Shown here: piece by piece, positions 33,301 through 43,811 of the stretch | Layout of the letters: every line of letters starts with the position of its first letter | Numbering within the stretch: the first letter of the stretch is position 1 | Assembly: GCA_033964015.1 (NCBI GenBank) | Contig: CM066912.1 | Location: forward strand, 18,835,073 to 18,899,072 | Direction: 5' to 3' | DNA from: Scolanthus callimorphus | Lineage: Eukaryota > Cnidaria > Anthozoa > Actiniaria > Edwardsiidae | DNA length: 64,000 nucleotides | The notes under the pieces: generated by a model | Told to the model about the DNA's origin: nothing | Seen by the model: the letters and a program-made list of their open reading frames with translations, nothing else | Database searches by the model: none | Program-made: the position numbers and the translations under genes

Positions 33301-36183
33301 CCTATTTGAGTGCAATTTTAGGCCTTCAGCAAAAGGAAATGATCCGGTAATATAATGCTGATGAAAAACTAATGGCGGGAATCTGTCTCTTTTTCGTCAT
33401 TTGGAAACTCATACAAGATACTAATATTTAGGAAATACGGCAGGTATTTTACCTCCAAGATATGCTATAATATATAGATTTAGGGTCAACCGAAAAGCGG
33501 AGCTCCCAATAAGATTACTTTTTTTGCGTTTATCAATAATTTATTCGAAGTTGTCTTACCGCCTTTCTTTCCTGATATGAATTTTTATTTGTTTATTTGA
33601 GGGTTCTTAAATAATGACGTCATTGATAACGTCACAGCACATGACTCGATTTTTGTTTCCCCCATTTCACAAAACAGGTTCCGTTGTCTTACCATTTTTC
33701 GTTCATGAGACTTTTTTGTCTTTTGTTAGCCCTGAAATGATGACGTCATCGACGATAACACACCCTGTGACCATATGACTGCATCCCGCTCTCCATCTAG
33801 ACAATTTTGTTTAAGTTTGGTTGTCTTACCATCTTTCTTTCCTTAGATATATATTTTTCTTTTTTTGCACTAATTCGCTCTAGTGTTGTCGTTTACATTT
33901 TTAAAAAATTCTACACCTTCATCAATACAATACGAAGATATGTTGTTAAGTTATCTTGTCTTGCCATGACCTGAAAAATAATTAACGAATATTTTCTGTT
34001 TCATTCTTTTCATTGCAGTAGCTGCGGTGCCACTAAAGAAAAGAGCCCTCAAAAGAGGTATGAAATGTTTTGTCCCTTATTTAGGAACTTTGTTAGTTAG
34101 GTTTAATGCTCAGTTGTTCCTGTTTTCTTGCTGCTCATTAAGTACACACGTATGTATGGCAGCCTCGTACCATGGTATATCTAGGACACATTGAGCCCTA
34201 TTTTTTCGCGAAATTTTGATCCCTGAGCCCAATTTTCCCGAAATGTTTGATCCCTGAGCCCGTGCCAAAATTTTGAACCCATCCATTGTTTTATGCAAAT
34301 TGCTCCAAAAAGTCCAAATTTAATCATAGAAAAGTACTCGCAGGGATAATTGTAATTTGATGGCATGAATTCCGACTCATATTACATGCATATTAGGGAC
34401 GGACCATTAGATATTTGAGGGGGGGAGGGGCAATTTTTTTTTCTCGTTAAGAATTTTTTTCCTACTGTAAACACGGCACGAATTTTTTTTCGGACGCCGT
34501 TTGCTTGCTGGAATTTTTTTTTTCACCCCTCTATAAGTAATATGATTAACGTGATCCCCTCAGAGCTGTAGAACGTTTTTCTGATTTCCTCTGCCCCCTA
34601 TTTGAACTAGGAGACATTTTACAGAAAGAGAGGATCTTATTATTCGTTGTTGCGCGCGAAGCGCGCCCTGATTTTGAAAAACGCATATCAGATGCCTTGG
34701 AGAAAAGGTAGATGAAGCCTGTTAGGTTTTTTCTTCCTTCGCGCCGTAAGTGACAAAATTATTGTTCATGTGCATGAAGCATGGCCCGAATGATCAATTT
34801 CTATGTTGTAACGTCAAACTCACGCTTACATAAAAAGGGGTCAGTTTTTTTTAGCAAAAAACATAGTGATTATCTGCCAGTCCTGGCTGTTACCCTTTTT
34901 CTGGGTCTCTTGCCAAGATACACATGTTCTTGTAACGTAGGCATTCTATTGAAATGGCACGGACGTATTGTTCTCGTGTTGCGTAGGTTCCCAAAAACCA
35001 TATTATATTGAAGTGTTCCTCATGCGCGCGGAACGCGCGAAATTTTTTTACTGTACTCTGTTTAGTGAACTAGAAAAATGAATATGAAATAGAGGAAAGA
35101 CAAAAACAAGCAAAACATCCCCTATCGACTAAATCCGGGCAGCAGATTTTACGTGACAGGAGGAAGAAATCGTAGTTAGATTATGAAAAAAGGAGAAATT
35201 TTAGGATTGAGCCCTGATTCGAAGTTGTAGCGTATGATCCCCGATCTAAGCCTCTTGAGCCTTGAGCCTACCCCTGATCCCGGCCATAATTTGGGCGTTG
35301 AGCCCTGAGATTTGGGCATTGAGCCCTGAGCCCATATACCATGTTACGAGGCTGTGTATGGCCTTTAGGTTATTACTCGCCTGGCTTGATTGGTAGTTTG
35401 TTTGCTTGCTTACGTGCCTACTTTATTTTAGAGTGGAGATCTCTATTGCAACCAATGAGCTACATACACCTGCACAACTGTCTTTTATAGCCCGCGATTC
35501 GTTATGGGAGCACATAGGTATACCAAAACAGGATCACGGATCCTGTTTTGTTAGGAAACAAAGCCATATTTAACACATTGGTTATGCCAAATGATTCTAC
35601 AATACATCGCATCGCTTGTACTAGTTAGCACAATAATTTCTTTTTCTTAGTTTTCTCCTTGACTCACCGCGGGCTACAGCAGACAGTTTTGACGTTGCAA
35701 CCTTTTGTGAAATACGTGTAAATCACACACTAATGGAAATATTATCCAAACTTTTGACCAGGAATGAGAGACGTACCATGTGACTCAGATGTTGTACGTG
35801 CACTAGGCAAGATGGGAATCAGAACATCTGCCCTACGATGTTATCCGCGTAATAATGGTGAGCATTTGTAATATGATTACAAAAATAATAATAATAATCC
35901 CAAATTGGGCTCTTCCAGTCCCTTAAAATTGCTCGTCCGCAACAGATCTAGTGCATCTAATCTGTGTATACTTTTATCAACAGTGCGAGGTGTTAGCGAT
36001 GGCTCCACGCAACAACTTGGTAATTATCTCTATTTTTATCATTATTGTTTGTATTTTTTTTTAAACGATGTCATTTACTTTCACATGACGTCAGGCCGGG
36101 GCCAAACCAGTTCAACATGTCCATTCAACACATTTTTGTTCTTCAAAATATTTTGCAATAAGGTGAAAGCAATGTCTAAATGA
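21314..36183 (+). CDS. Small secreted precursor protein (signal peptide, dibasic propeptide, Cys-containing C-terminal part), five exons
   Basis: Proposed exons are 21314-21362, 34019-34057, 35762-35857, 35984-36019 and 36095-36183 (stop TGA 36181). Every junction is phase 1 with GT donors (GTAAGT, GTATGA, GTGAGC, GTAATT) and AG acceptors after pyrimidine tracts, and no stop appears, which is unlikely by chance. The product is about 100 residues. Exon 1 is a hydrophobic signal peptide (MPGKLVLVLLTLLAAT). Exon 2 completes it (likely cleavage after LAA) and adds a basic stretch with KKR and KR, candidate furin/Kex2 sites. Exon 3 starts right after KR and carries two cysteines (VPCDSD, LRCYPR). 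Exon 5 carries two more. It is thus a secreted peptide or small protein precursor; whether hormone, defence, venom or matrix protein cannot be told. I recognise no family. The last exon is the least certain: an acceptor at 36162 would end the protein after about five residues. Confidence 0.6.
23433..23497 (+). other. Possible alternative terminal exon of the secreted-precursor gene
   Basis: A strong acceptor (CCCTTCTAATTTTATGTTTCAG) ends at 23432. Joined in phase 1 to exon 1, the frame stays open for 20 more codons (PKNAQAKNEEKNG... ) to TGA at 23495-23497. This would encode a short Lys/Asn/Gln-rich secreted peptide without cysteines. Only the splice signal and phase support it. Confidence 0.3.
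26167..26323. mobile_element. hAT-type MITE
   Basis: Ends CAGGGGCGTAGCCAGG and CCTGGCTACGCCGCTG are inverted repeats of the widespread hAT non-autonomous type. GCTTA occurs at both flanks as a partial target duplication. A G-run lies just inside the left end. Confidence 0.7.
26324..26884. other. Intronic, nothing recognised
   Basis: No motif or reading frame of note. Confidence 0.4.
26885..29445. mobile_element. Region bounded by long degenerate inverted arms (about 400 bp each)
   Basis: Left arm from 26885 (TAGTACAGCAGATTGGTGCA, then AAATTTGGCA, then AAAACCACGCCCAAA). The right arm ends near 29445 with the reverse order (GGGCGTGGTTTTTA, TGCCAAATTTCATGCTTGTA, CCAATCTGCTGTACTA). The arms are visibly diverged. 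Further CACGCCC blocks repeat inside each arm. An old TIR transposon is the simplest reading; the interior carries LINE remnants. Open frames in the right arm are probably not genes. Confidence 0.5.
28020..28870 (+). pseudogene. Decayed non-LTR (LINE) ORF2 remnant
   Basis: Reading across frames, KDLRNKVQREFKSSKAKYY and then KSLSGSTDSCGWWKQ match the linker between endonuclease and reverse transcriptase in CR1/L2-like LINEs (R-N-K-V-Q-R-E, K-x2-YY, K-x-LSG motifs). The remainder to 28870 may be further decayed reverse transcriptase but has no intact motif. Several frameshifts and stops are present. Confidence 0.5.
29446..31731. other. Intronic, no gene recognised
   Basis: AT-rich; short frames only, without domain signatures. 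Confidence 0.4.
31732..32007. mobile_element. Foldback element, arms about 125 bp
   Basis: TTACTGCGGTTTTCATAATT at the left end is mirrored by AATTATGAAAATCGCAGTAA at the right, and similarity continues inward through CTTCCGTCAATCAAAC and GTGCTTTTTGATTGGCC to a loop of about 25 nt. No coding capacity. The open frame on the minus strand here is part of the arm. Confidence 0.8.
32571..32786. mobile_element. MITE family 2, copy 1
   Basis: TAGCCGTATTCACACTAGAG and CTAGTGTGAATACAGCTA are terminal inverted repeats, flanked by TA and by TTAT on both outer sides. Subterminal GTCTGAGACGAG also recurs inverted. A second copy lies at 45426-45617. Confidence 0.8.
33023..33171. mobile_element. MITE family 3
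   Basis: CAGTAAAAACCCGCATATAA and TTATACGCGGGTTTTTACTG are near-perfect terminal inverted repeats, and AGAACCT follows each end inward. 149 bp, non-coding. Confidence 0.8.
34160..35354. mobile_element. hAT-like non-autonomous element in intron 2
   Basis: CAGCCTCGTACCATGGTATA at the left and TATACCATGTTACGAGGCTG at the right are inverted ends. TGTATGG directly flanks both, a 7-bp target duplication (hAT elements make 8). The block GATCCCTGAGCCC is iterated near the left end (34219-34262), and related TGAGCCCTGA blocks occur in the right half. A second MITE-like piece (GGGACGGACCATTAG) is nested near 34396. No transposase. Confidence 0.75.
35523..35551. repeat. Short perfect hairpin in intron 2
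   Basis: CAAAACAGGATC is followed after 3 nt by GATCCTGTTTTG. Confidence 0.6.
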
Positions 36184-37368
36184 TGGCACCTCTGAAGATT
36201 TGAAGCATGTTACACACGGAAACAACGTGAGTAATTTCTAGTTACTTTGAAGTCACTCCTATTCGGAATTTTTTGAAATAACACAGTATTTGCCGGGTGG
36301 AGAACTTCTCGTTTGATGGCCAATATCATAATTTAGGCAAATTTTTTGAAGAAAATTTTTGTCATTCAATAGCCGGGCATTTTGAATGGCTTGCATTTTT
36401 GTTTTCGGCCCATGCTTCACGCTCGCCATATCAAAGTAGTCAGCTTTCATGTAGAAATACCGTGTCCAGAGTCCTGAACAGCTTTGGCTTATTAAGTTTA
36501 AGTTTACATACTGGCCAAGATGTCCCTTGTTTACTTGGTTCAGTCAATACCATGAAAGTCTAGAGTTTGTCAAGAAAATACGTGGGGCACTATCAAGTGT
36601 GAATGTAAAAGCCATGTCCCCTGTTGCAGTCACTTTTTCATAGATAACGGGTCTAGAAAGAACTAACGTGTTAATGCAGGGCTCGCGCAGGTCCTTGAAG
36701 TAATTGAAATGAAAGTACAATTTCAAGGGTACTTGAAACTCCTTACAAATGGAGGAAAATCCGTGAAAATCTGCCAATATTCCTTGAAGACCTCAGATTA
36801 GAATTATTTGATGATATTGATATCGTTTATTGCGAGTCTAATGCCAGCAATTATAAGAGAACTATCAAGGATTTGGAGTGGGAGGCTGACGAAAATCTGA
36901 AACGTTAAAACATGTACTTTATTGAAGATTCAGAACTTTTATGAAAACGAAAGAGTTTGACAGGCTCTATTAATTCTTATGCATTTTTGGCTGTTGCTTT
37001 TGAAAAGCAAATAGTATATGTCATCGGGAATGTAAGAGTATGCGTGTAACAATAGGACAGAGGATTGGCTCATGTGAACCTTATCAACCAATCACAAAGG
37101 GACAGGGACAGCTTATTTGACAGGCGTCCCTAGAGCTAAGCTACCACAGGAGTCACGCATTCTAATTTTTCTATATCTAGCATTTTTCATAAATGAACTT
37201 CTAGTTAAAAGTCGTGGTGGAAAACTCTGCTAGCGCGCCTACAGACTGTTTGCAGGGCAGTTGTCCGGGGTTCAAAACCTGTTTTTGGCTGTAGCTTTTT
37301 CTTCTTTTTTTTCTTTCTTTTTCTTGGTTTTCTTTGCATTTCTTCTTAAATAACGTGAAGGGAGTGGA
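36184..37368. other. 3' flank of the secreted-precursor gene
   Basis: A strong donor-like GTGAGT at 36227 could start a 3' UTR intron. GGCTCGCGCAGGTCCTTGAAG near 36682 resembles dispersed repeats. No polyadenylation signal was found close to the stop. Confidence 0.35.
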
Positions 37369-38260
37369 AGCGTTTAGGAGTTACGGCGCCTTTTACATTT
37401 GAGCTTCAAAACCACAGGGTACCCACGTCGTGATGTTGCGAAAAACACAAATAAAATGCTTGCATTCGATTCAAAACACAAACATATTGTGCCGCTTGTC
37501 ACGAAATAGCCTTAAAGCCATGTTTACGTTGAACATGTGTTGAATAGGTGCATTTGGCAATATTGTATTCCACAGGATACCCGCGTCCCGCGTCGCGTGG
37601 TTTTAAGAAAATGGAAATACGAATTTTGTAGCCTGAGTATCATCAGGCGGAATTTTATTTTTCCGTGAGAAAATGAGTGAATTATATTCAACATTATTTA
37701 TAACAACTACAAATGGCTAACTCAATCAACATTTTCTGGTAGAAATGTCTGGAAAGGAGAACCATGTCTAATGCGCCTCTCGCTTGTCAGTAAAGATGAG
37801 GAAATCTTGTTATTTCCTAATAATTATTTCGTGGTTGCTGTAAAGGAAAAAGTTATTTTACATTATGCGAAAACACTACCTGTGCTGCACTTTTTCTTAC
37901 TCTATGTGTAAAATGTCACGGATACCCAGCTATGAATGTAGCCCTCACGTTTCCGACTAATGCACTTTTGAATCGCGATAGAAATCCAGAAATCCAGCCA
38001 TCCGAGGGAACTCGTAATCTGCAGTGTTTTGGACTTTTCGAGGAGAATCTCACTTCGCTCTGTATATAAGGGACAGCAAAAGTTATCAAAAGATTCGGAT
38101 GACCATCTGAACACGCTAAGCAATCCAAAAGAAAAGCAGCATAACCACATTTAACATTCCCTTATCAAATTCATCCCTTATTTATAGGATGCTTATCCAA
38201 TCTCTGCACTGGATTCGTATCAGGTGACACTACTTGTATCCCCCGATAAAGAATGACTAG

Positions 38261-38622
38261 TTGTCTGATATAGAATACTAATTATATAGCCAGCTCGAAA
38301 TCCCATTGTGCCGGCAGATCGATTTTTCTTGAATCGTCCAATTATTTTTTAATTGGATCGCGCGCGCTCTAATTGGACAGTTCGCGCTAAAATTGGACAG
38401 TTTGGGTTTGAACATGGATGTTATATAATTAATAAATAATAGGACTCCATGCTTGTCCAATTAAGAAAAAAATGGATGATTCCTCGGAACTCCAAATTGG
38501 ACTCGGCCTGCGGCCTCGTCCAATTTTGGAGTTCCTCTGAATCATCCAATTTTTTCTTAATTGGACAGCATGGAGTCCTATTATATATACTAATTGGACC
38601 AATTAGTATTCTCTATCAGACA
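38261..38622. mobile_element. Foldback MITE with a second, inner palindrome
   Basis: Outer ends TGTCTGATATAGAATACTAA and TTAGTATTCTCTATCAGACA are inverted. Inside, ATAGGACTCCATGC..TGTCCAATTAAG (from 38439) is mirrored by CTTAATTGGACA..GCATGGAGTCCTAT (to 38581), arms of about 70 bp around a GC-rich loop (GGCCTGCGGCC). AATTGGAC is iterated throughout. Confidence 0.8.
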
Positions 38623-38653
38623 CCTTCCAGTGCAACCCCTCAGTCCTAAGGCT

Positions 38654-38931
38654 GAAGGGGACCACTCTAGTGAAGTCCAAATATGGTCTTCTCTCTAGGG
38701 CAGTACCCGCACCTGAAAAAGGCTTTCACCTGAGAGACGATATGTTGTTTTAGTCCGGCTAGATCCATGTGGGACAGGGCTCATACCTTCTGCGCATGCT
38801 TGCTACAAAATGTCATGTCCCACATGGGGCTAGGCGGACTAAAACAACATATAGTCTCCCAGATGAAGCCTTTTTCAGGGACTGCACTAGAGAGAAGACC
38901 ATACTTGGACTTCACTAGAGTGGTCCCCTTC
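38654..38931. mobile_element. Foldback element, arms about 120 bp
   Basis: GAAGGGGACCACTCTAGTGA at 38654 is mirrored by TCACTAGAGTGGTCCCCTTC ending at 38931, and the arms stay alike through GACTAAAACAACATAT to a loop of about 39 nt near 38777-38815. It begins about 30 nt after the previous element. Confidence 0.85.
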
Positions 38932-39015
38932 AACCTTTGGACTTGTTTGACAACTAATGAGTAAAATATAACGTTTTATCAACTTATGAATAAAATATTA
39001 CGTTTATATCAACAG

Positions 39016-39099
39016 CGATATAAACGTAATCTTTTATTCATCAATGCTTTATCAAAACGATATAAACGTTATCTTTTATTCATCAATGCTTTATCATGA
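39016..39099. repeat. 42-bp tandem repeat, two units
   Basis: CGATATAAACGTxATCTTTT opens both units, and TTATTCATCAATGCTTTATC follows in both. Confidence 0.8.
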
Positions 39100-39135
39100 C
39101 TGATTTGATAAAAGTCATTTATAAAATTCATGTCA

Positions 39136-39198
39136 GTGTTCTATTGTCATCTAAAGATTCTCGCCTTCGACTCGAATCTTTATATGCCAATAGAACAC
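39136..39198. repeat. Hairpin, arms about 25 bp
   Basis: GTGTTCTATTG..AAAGATTC is mirrored by GAATCTTT..CAATAGAACAC with few mismatches. Confidence 0.7.
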
Positions 39199-39402
39199 GG
39201 CCACTCATTTTATAAATAGTACATAAAGTTTCATCACTCAGCAGGCCGTCAGCAAAGCACACCATACCAAAACGTAGCGCAATTTTTGACTTTTTGTGGT
39301 ACATGAGCTGAGCTATTACAGACACAAAGTGCGTACGGGTAAGCAGGTAGCTATTACTTCCTACCACAATCTATAAGTCGCAATACTGATAGAAATTCGA
39401 GA

Positions 39403-40670
39403 GCATGTTACGCCACGAAATGTAATACTAACACAACATGTAATAACTTTTGCCACAAAATGTAATACTAACGCAAAATGTAATAACTTTTGCCACAAAA
39501 TGTAATAACACGCGTAACGCAAAATGTAATAACTTTTGCCACAAATGTAATACTTCAAATTAACACAAAATGTAATAACTTTTGCCACATAATGTAATGC
39601 CTAAATTTTATTTCAGTAAAATATTACAAAAAAGGTTTAGTAGAGAAAAGTTCGGGAGGAGTGTACAGTCGCAATTTGTAATAACTGTCGCAATTTGTAA
39701 TGCAGGTTCCATGACATTTCTTATGTACCTGACAATTTGTTTTTGCGCAGGACCATAAGACGTGGGGGTGCTCATTAGTAAGGATGTATTGGAAGAGTGA
39801 AAACTCAAAATACAGTAAATGTATGAAAAATTGACGAAAAGTGCCCCCCTCGGGTCCGCCGCCTATGATTTCTCAGATTTACCGTCGACGAAATTCGTAA
39901 TGTTGTGCCCATTTCAGATCACGTGGCATTCATTTGAATAATCTTTCTCTGTTCAAAGTTTTTTCTCTGTTAGGGCTTATTGCATAGTGTTATATTCGGT
40001 GCGTACCAGAAAAACAAAGAAAGAATACTGGGTGGAATGCCAAGCGACCGAAAGAGGTCTATTGATCGAGACAGAGAACCCAGAACTTTTTGTCCATACA
40101 GAGGTAGAGAAGAGACTTCTGAACTTTTTATTCTGGGTCCAGACAATAATTCCTTCTGTGGTGGTTGTTTCTATCGCTAGGGCAATCCTTCCAAAAAAAA
40201 GGAAAATCTAAGCAAGTGAAAAACGCGGACCATACAAATTTCGGAAAACTAAACATTCTTGCACAACCTGATTCCGGAAAAAGCATGCGCAAAAAATCCC
40301 CCATCCCGAATTTATAATGGTCTACCCCTAAACAAATTAAAAAAAGGTCGGTAGTCTTTTCCTACTCAATTCTAAAAAACGTTGCAGTGTTTAGTCGCTT
40401 GGTGGCAATTTGCATTTTTTATTTCGCACAAATACAGAACTTTTAGTGTGAAGTTTGCCCCCAAAATGGTGGACCCCTTCATTCAAGTCCCGTTTGGTTC
40501 ACAGCGATTGAAAGATGTCCGTTGTAATTATTAATTTAGGTATTACATTTTGTGGCAAAAGTTATTACATTTTGCGTTACGCGTGTTATTACATTTTGTG
40601 GCAAAAGTTATTACATTTTGCGTTAGTATTACATTTTGTGCGAGGTATTACATTTTGTGGCGTAACAAGC
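39403..40670. mobile_element. Non-autonomous transposon with iterated termini
   Basis: Left (39403-39600) and right (40535-40670) ends are inverted arrays of a 22-bp-like unit. On the left it reads ACAAAATGTAATAACTTTTG; on the right it is the reverse complement. GTTACGCCAC with AAATGTAATAC marks the outermost unit on both sides. Additional GCAATTTGTAATAAC variants lie just inside the left array. The 930-nt interior has only short unassigned frames. Iterated terminal motifs usually serve as transposase-binding sites. Confidence 0.75.
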
Positions 40671-41477
40671 ATGAGAATACTCGGCAGAACTTTTAAGATT
40701 CTGGGGTTTTCAGTACTACGGCATAGAAGTAAACATCAAGCCCAAATCATAACGCCAAACTATTGTATTTCAATACAATGAATAGGAGGTAGTTATATAA
40801 TTCTTCGAAGTAAGCGATTACCGCTACCAACTTACCTCTGGGAAGACCCTGTGGACCCTAGCTACGACAACTAAATGCGTCAAGTTAACAGGCATAGGTG
40901 ACACTAAATCTTTCAAAGCGATTTCAACGTGAAGCTATCCGCGTGCATAATGCTCTAATCCAGATCTGGCAACCGCCATATCTGGGCGGCAAAAGGCTCC
41001 GGGGGAGCAATACCAAGTCTTGCGAGAAAATCTTGCGAGAAAGTCTTACGTGGAAAGTGCGGCGAGCCCAGAGCCCGAAAATGCTCCGATACATCTATTA
41101 ACAAGAACAAACATGGATGTCGCGATATGCCTCAAGGCGCAAATATGCGTTTGCTATTGCTAAGACACTATTTTGTGCAAATCTATGAGAGGGAACGCGT
41201 GATAATCGTGTAGGACAAAAGACGTTCTGACTGCTTTGACAATTATGAGACGTGGGTACCCTGTGCTCTATATTCAATGAAAAAGCCTATTTTGAAAGCT
41301 TTTTTTAGGACCTTTCCTAGCAAAATAGTGCATGTAGGCTGTTATTATGCAAAATATGTAATATACAGTGTTCTTTGATGTAATACAGGTATTTTATTCG
41401 TATTCACAACATCACGACGTGGGTACCCTGTGGTTTTGAAGCTCAAATGTAAAATGCGCCGTAACTCCTAAACGCTT

Positions 41478-42130
41478 GTACTTCAAAAGTGCAAACAACC
41501 GGTTTTAGACTACCCTCGGGCTAAGCTTTTGAATGATATGTGTTAGCAAAATGCCTTAGGGGGGAGGGTTTCGACTCCTGGCGCACGGACTAAAAATGTC
41601 GGACTTTTGCCGGCTTGAAAAAGTTAGGTTTAAGTCGATATATTTTTCCAGCAAAGAAACAACAAATTAATCAGAAAAAAGTATGTACGCTTACCTTATA
41701 CTTCATTTAGCGTGAATAGAGTTTCATTTCACTAACTTTTTCCCCAAGATTCTTTGTAGATGGTAAGAAGATGTAAAAAATAGTTTTGTTGTTTCATAGT
41801 GAACTTTATCTGAGAGCAATATTCATATTATTTTTATGCAAGAACCACGTAGTTGCCTTTATTTTTCAAAATGTCCTCGTCTAGCCATCTTGAGTGTCAA
41901 TTTCTACTCAGAGGGGAGGGGTTCGCAGATTTGTCACTTTCTCATTCCACATTCTAAGCGCACATTATTTCTGAAACTCTGAAACACCCTATATTGTTAT
42001 TTTAGAAAATCAATTAACAAACTGTGCTGCAAGGTTTCCTAGTTTTTCGTAGTGGCGAAAACTACTTTTAGTACAGCTTTCGACATGAAAATGCTCGGCC
42101 GTGCTCAACCCCAAAAAGAAGACCCCTTCA
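41478..42130. other. No gene recognised
   Basis: GGGTTTCGACTCCTGG near 41572 is B-box-like but has no A box at the right distance. Confidence 0.35.
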
Positions 42131-42263
42131 GGGCGTGGCTGGGGGGGGGAGTCCTTGGGTGCACGTGAACAATGCAGAAAACATTAAGAAAAAATCGGAA
42201 TGCTGGAAAGGGCCACCAAACATTTATATGTGACCCCCCTTCTCAAATCCTGGCTACATCCCT
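42131..42263. mobile_element. hAT-type MITE
   Basis: GGGCGTGGCTGG and CCTGGCTACATCCC are imperfect inverted ends of the same general type as the element at 26167, with a G-run inside the left end. The long open frames beginning here are therefore unlikely to be genes. Confidence 0.5.
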
Positions 42264-43255
42264 TCAAAGTAGAACCTATGGAATTTACTCAAAGCATAAG
42301 CTCAAAGCAAATGAAGTTCGCTCTTGTAAGCACAACACATGTAGGCATTCCTGTAAAGGGAAAGAAACAAGTCTTTCAGGGCCATTTAGCAACAGCCACA
42401 TGCATGTATGCATTCCTATTTTTTGCTTTGTCATTTTTGTCCCTATTAATTCTTTTGCGAGTAAAATTTGTCTTCCACTTAACTTTTTTCAAAGATTTCA
42501 TGTCGCAATGGAGCGAGTCTAAAGGGAGTGTCATAATTTTTTACCGTCCGTCATGGAAGAGTCACAATAATTTCAGCAACATTTGTAGCCCTCCACCTCC
42601 TATTAATAATGTGTCCCCTAGTCATATGAACGCCACTGTAACATGTATCGAAAAGCAGCAAACAATGCTGAACATGTATTGAAAACTACTCACCAAGCTT
42701 CATCGGGTGGTCAGAGGTTGTTCACGAGGTAACTTGAACAAATATAGACAAATTTGGAAAGGACATGTTCAAATGGTTTGGTCCCAACCGCCTTCTTCTA
42801 TTCGAGACTAATAGTTATTTTAATAGTATTAGAGCGGATTTCAGATGACTGTCCTGAATAATTCGCAATTACTTTGTAATTACTCCTATAGGTTTTGTTC
42901 AGAATTGGTGTAATAACTTTGCGATTGGTTTCACGACAGTCATGTGAAAACCACTCTATAGTTGATGTTCTTGGGCGTGAATACTTTTTGGCCCTTCTCA
43001 GGGTGCACTCATCTATTACAAGCGTGCAAAGATAAAGTCAATACACAACAAACGTTTTTAAAATTAATTATTTTTCGATGCCCCACTTGAATGCCTTTAA
43101 AAAATGCCTGGTTGAAGGTGCAGGAGCCAATTTCCGAAGCCTTCGTCTTTCGTATTTATTGGAAAATTTTACTGATTTATTCTGCTAAAAAATTGGTAAA
43201 CGATTTCACTTGATGAACTCTGGAGCTTTTCCATAATAACGTTTTATTTATAGAC
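42264..43255. other. No gene recognised
   Basis: Contains open frames up to about 160 codons that start inside the MITE and have no domain signature. I do not support them as genes. Confidence 0.4.
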
Positions 43256-43413
43256 TACTACGGAATTCATCGAACGGTGGTTTGCGTCGAAAAAAAAAAA
43301 ACGTCTACGATTCTGCCTGCTCTGGCTAATGTTTTTTGTCTGCATTCTTTTCTCCACGGGCCAGCATGCTTTTCCAAAACTTTTTTTCGACGCGGTTCGG
43401 TGAATTCCGTAGT
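43256..43413. mobile_element. MITE, TIRs about 40 bp
   Basis: TACTACGGAATTCATCGAAC and GTTCGGTGAATTCCGTAGTA are inverted ends; GCGTCGAAAAAAA and TTTTTTTCGACGC extend them. Confidence 0.75.
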
Positions 43414-43688
43414 ATTTCAGCGCATTTGTAGTTCGTTTGCTGTTACGACAGTCAAACCATCTAAGCCAATCAGTTTTCTTACTCTGTTTACTCGCCTGGT
43501 TTCCCTCTCAGCGAAAACCAGGCAACGTCGAGAAACGATTGCACTAGAGGAAACAAGGCAAGAATCTGATAAGCTTATGATGAGCCTTTGCTGGGACCAA
43601 TATAAAATGTTTTGTTAAGTCTCGTCGCATCATGCGACAATTTTGCCTGTAAGTGGTTGTCGAATTACCTAAAATATATATAGAGGAT

Positions 43689-43811
43689 ATTACACGGTGG
43701 CGCGAAGATATGAGTGGCAAGAATAATATTTTACGAATGAGCGCAGCGAATGAGTAAAATATTGTTTTTGACACGAGAAAAAAAACTCATATCTTCAAGC
43801 CACCGTGTAAT
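43689..43811. mobile_element. MITE, TIRs about 27 bp
   Basis: ATTACACGGTGGCGCGAAGA and TCTTCAAGCCACCGTGTAAT are inverted ends, and TATGAG/CTCATA extend inward. AATATTTTAC and GTAAAATATT form an inner palindrome. Confidence 0.75.

Larger units (their letters stand above)
21363..34018 (+). other. Intron 1 of the secreted-precursor gene (about 12.7 kb)
   Basis: Runs from GTAAGT at 21363 to TTCATTGCAG at 34018. It holds a possible alternative last exon (23433), a hAT MITE (26167), a pair of inverted arms around a decayed LINE (26885-29445), a foldback (31732) and two MITEs (32571, 33023). Stretches 21363-23432, 23498-26166 and 29446-31731 show nothing recognisable. Confidence 0.55.
37369..41477. 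mobile_element. 4.1-kb region bounded by inverted repeats, holding nested foldbacks
   Basis: About 70 bp at 37369-37438 (AAGCGTTTAGGAGTTACGG to GACGTGATGTT-like) recurs inverted at 41406-41477. Similarity continues inward, and a second pair of CACAGGxTACCC blocks lies inside each end (37570 and 41254). Inside sit four further inverted-repeat elements, annotated separately. No transposase is seen. Confidence 0.6.

Noticed and set aside
37225..37290. tRNA-like B box (GGGGTTCAAAACCTG)
   Set aside because: No A box at the proper distance and no cloverleaf could be drawn; a similar motif near 41572 fails in the same way.
39405..39600. Regularly spaced repeats that could suggest a CRISPR array
   Set aside because: The units are contiguous and variable in length, they recur inverted at 40535-40670, and the genome is eukaryotic. 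They are transposon termini.
42172..42682. Overlapping open frames of 116 and 160 codons
   Set aside because: They begin inside a hAT-type MITE and show no domain or conserved motif; composition matches the surrounding AT-rich DNA.
43277..43618. 113-codon open frame
   Set aside because: Its first part is the interior and right end of a MITE (43256-43413); no recognisable domain.
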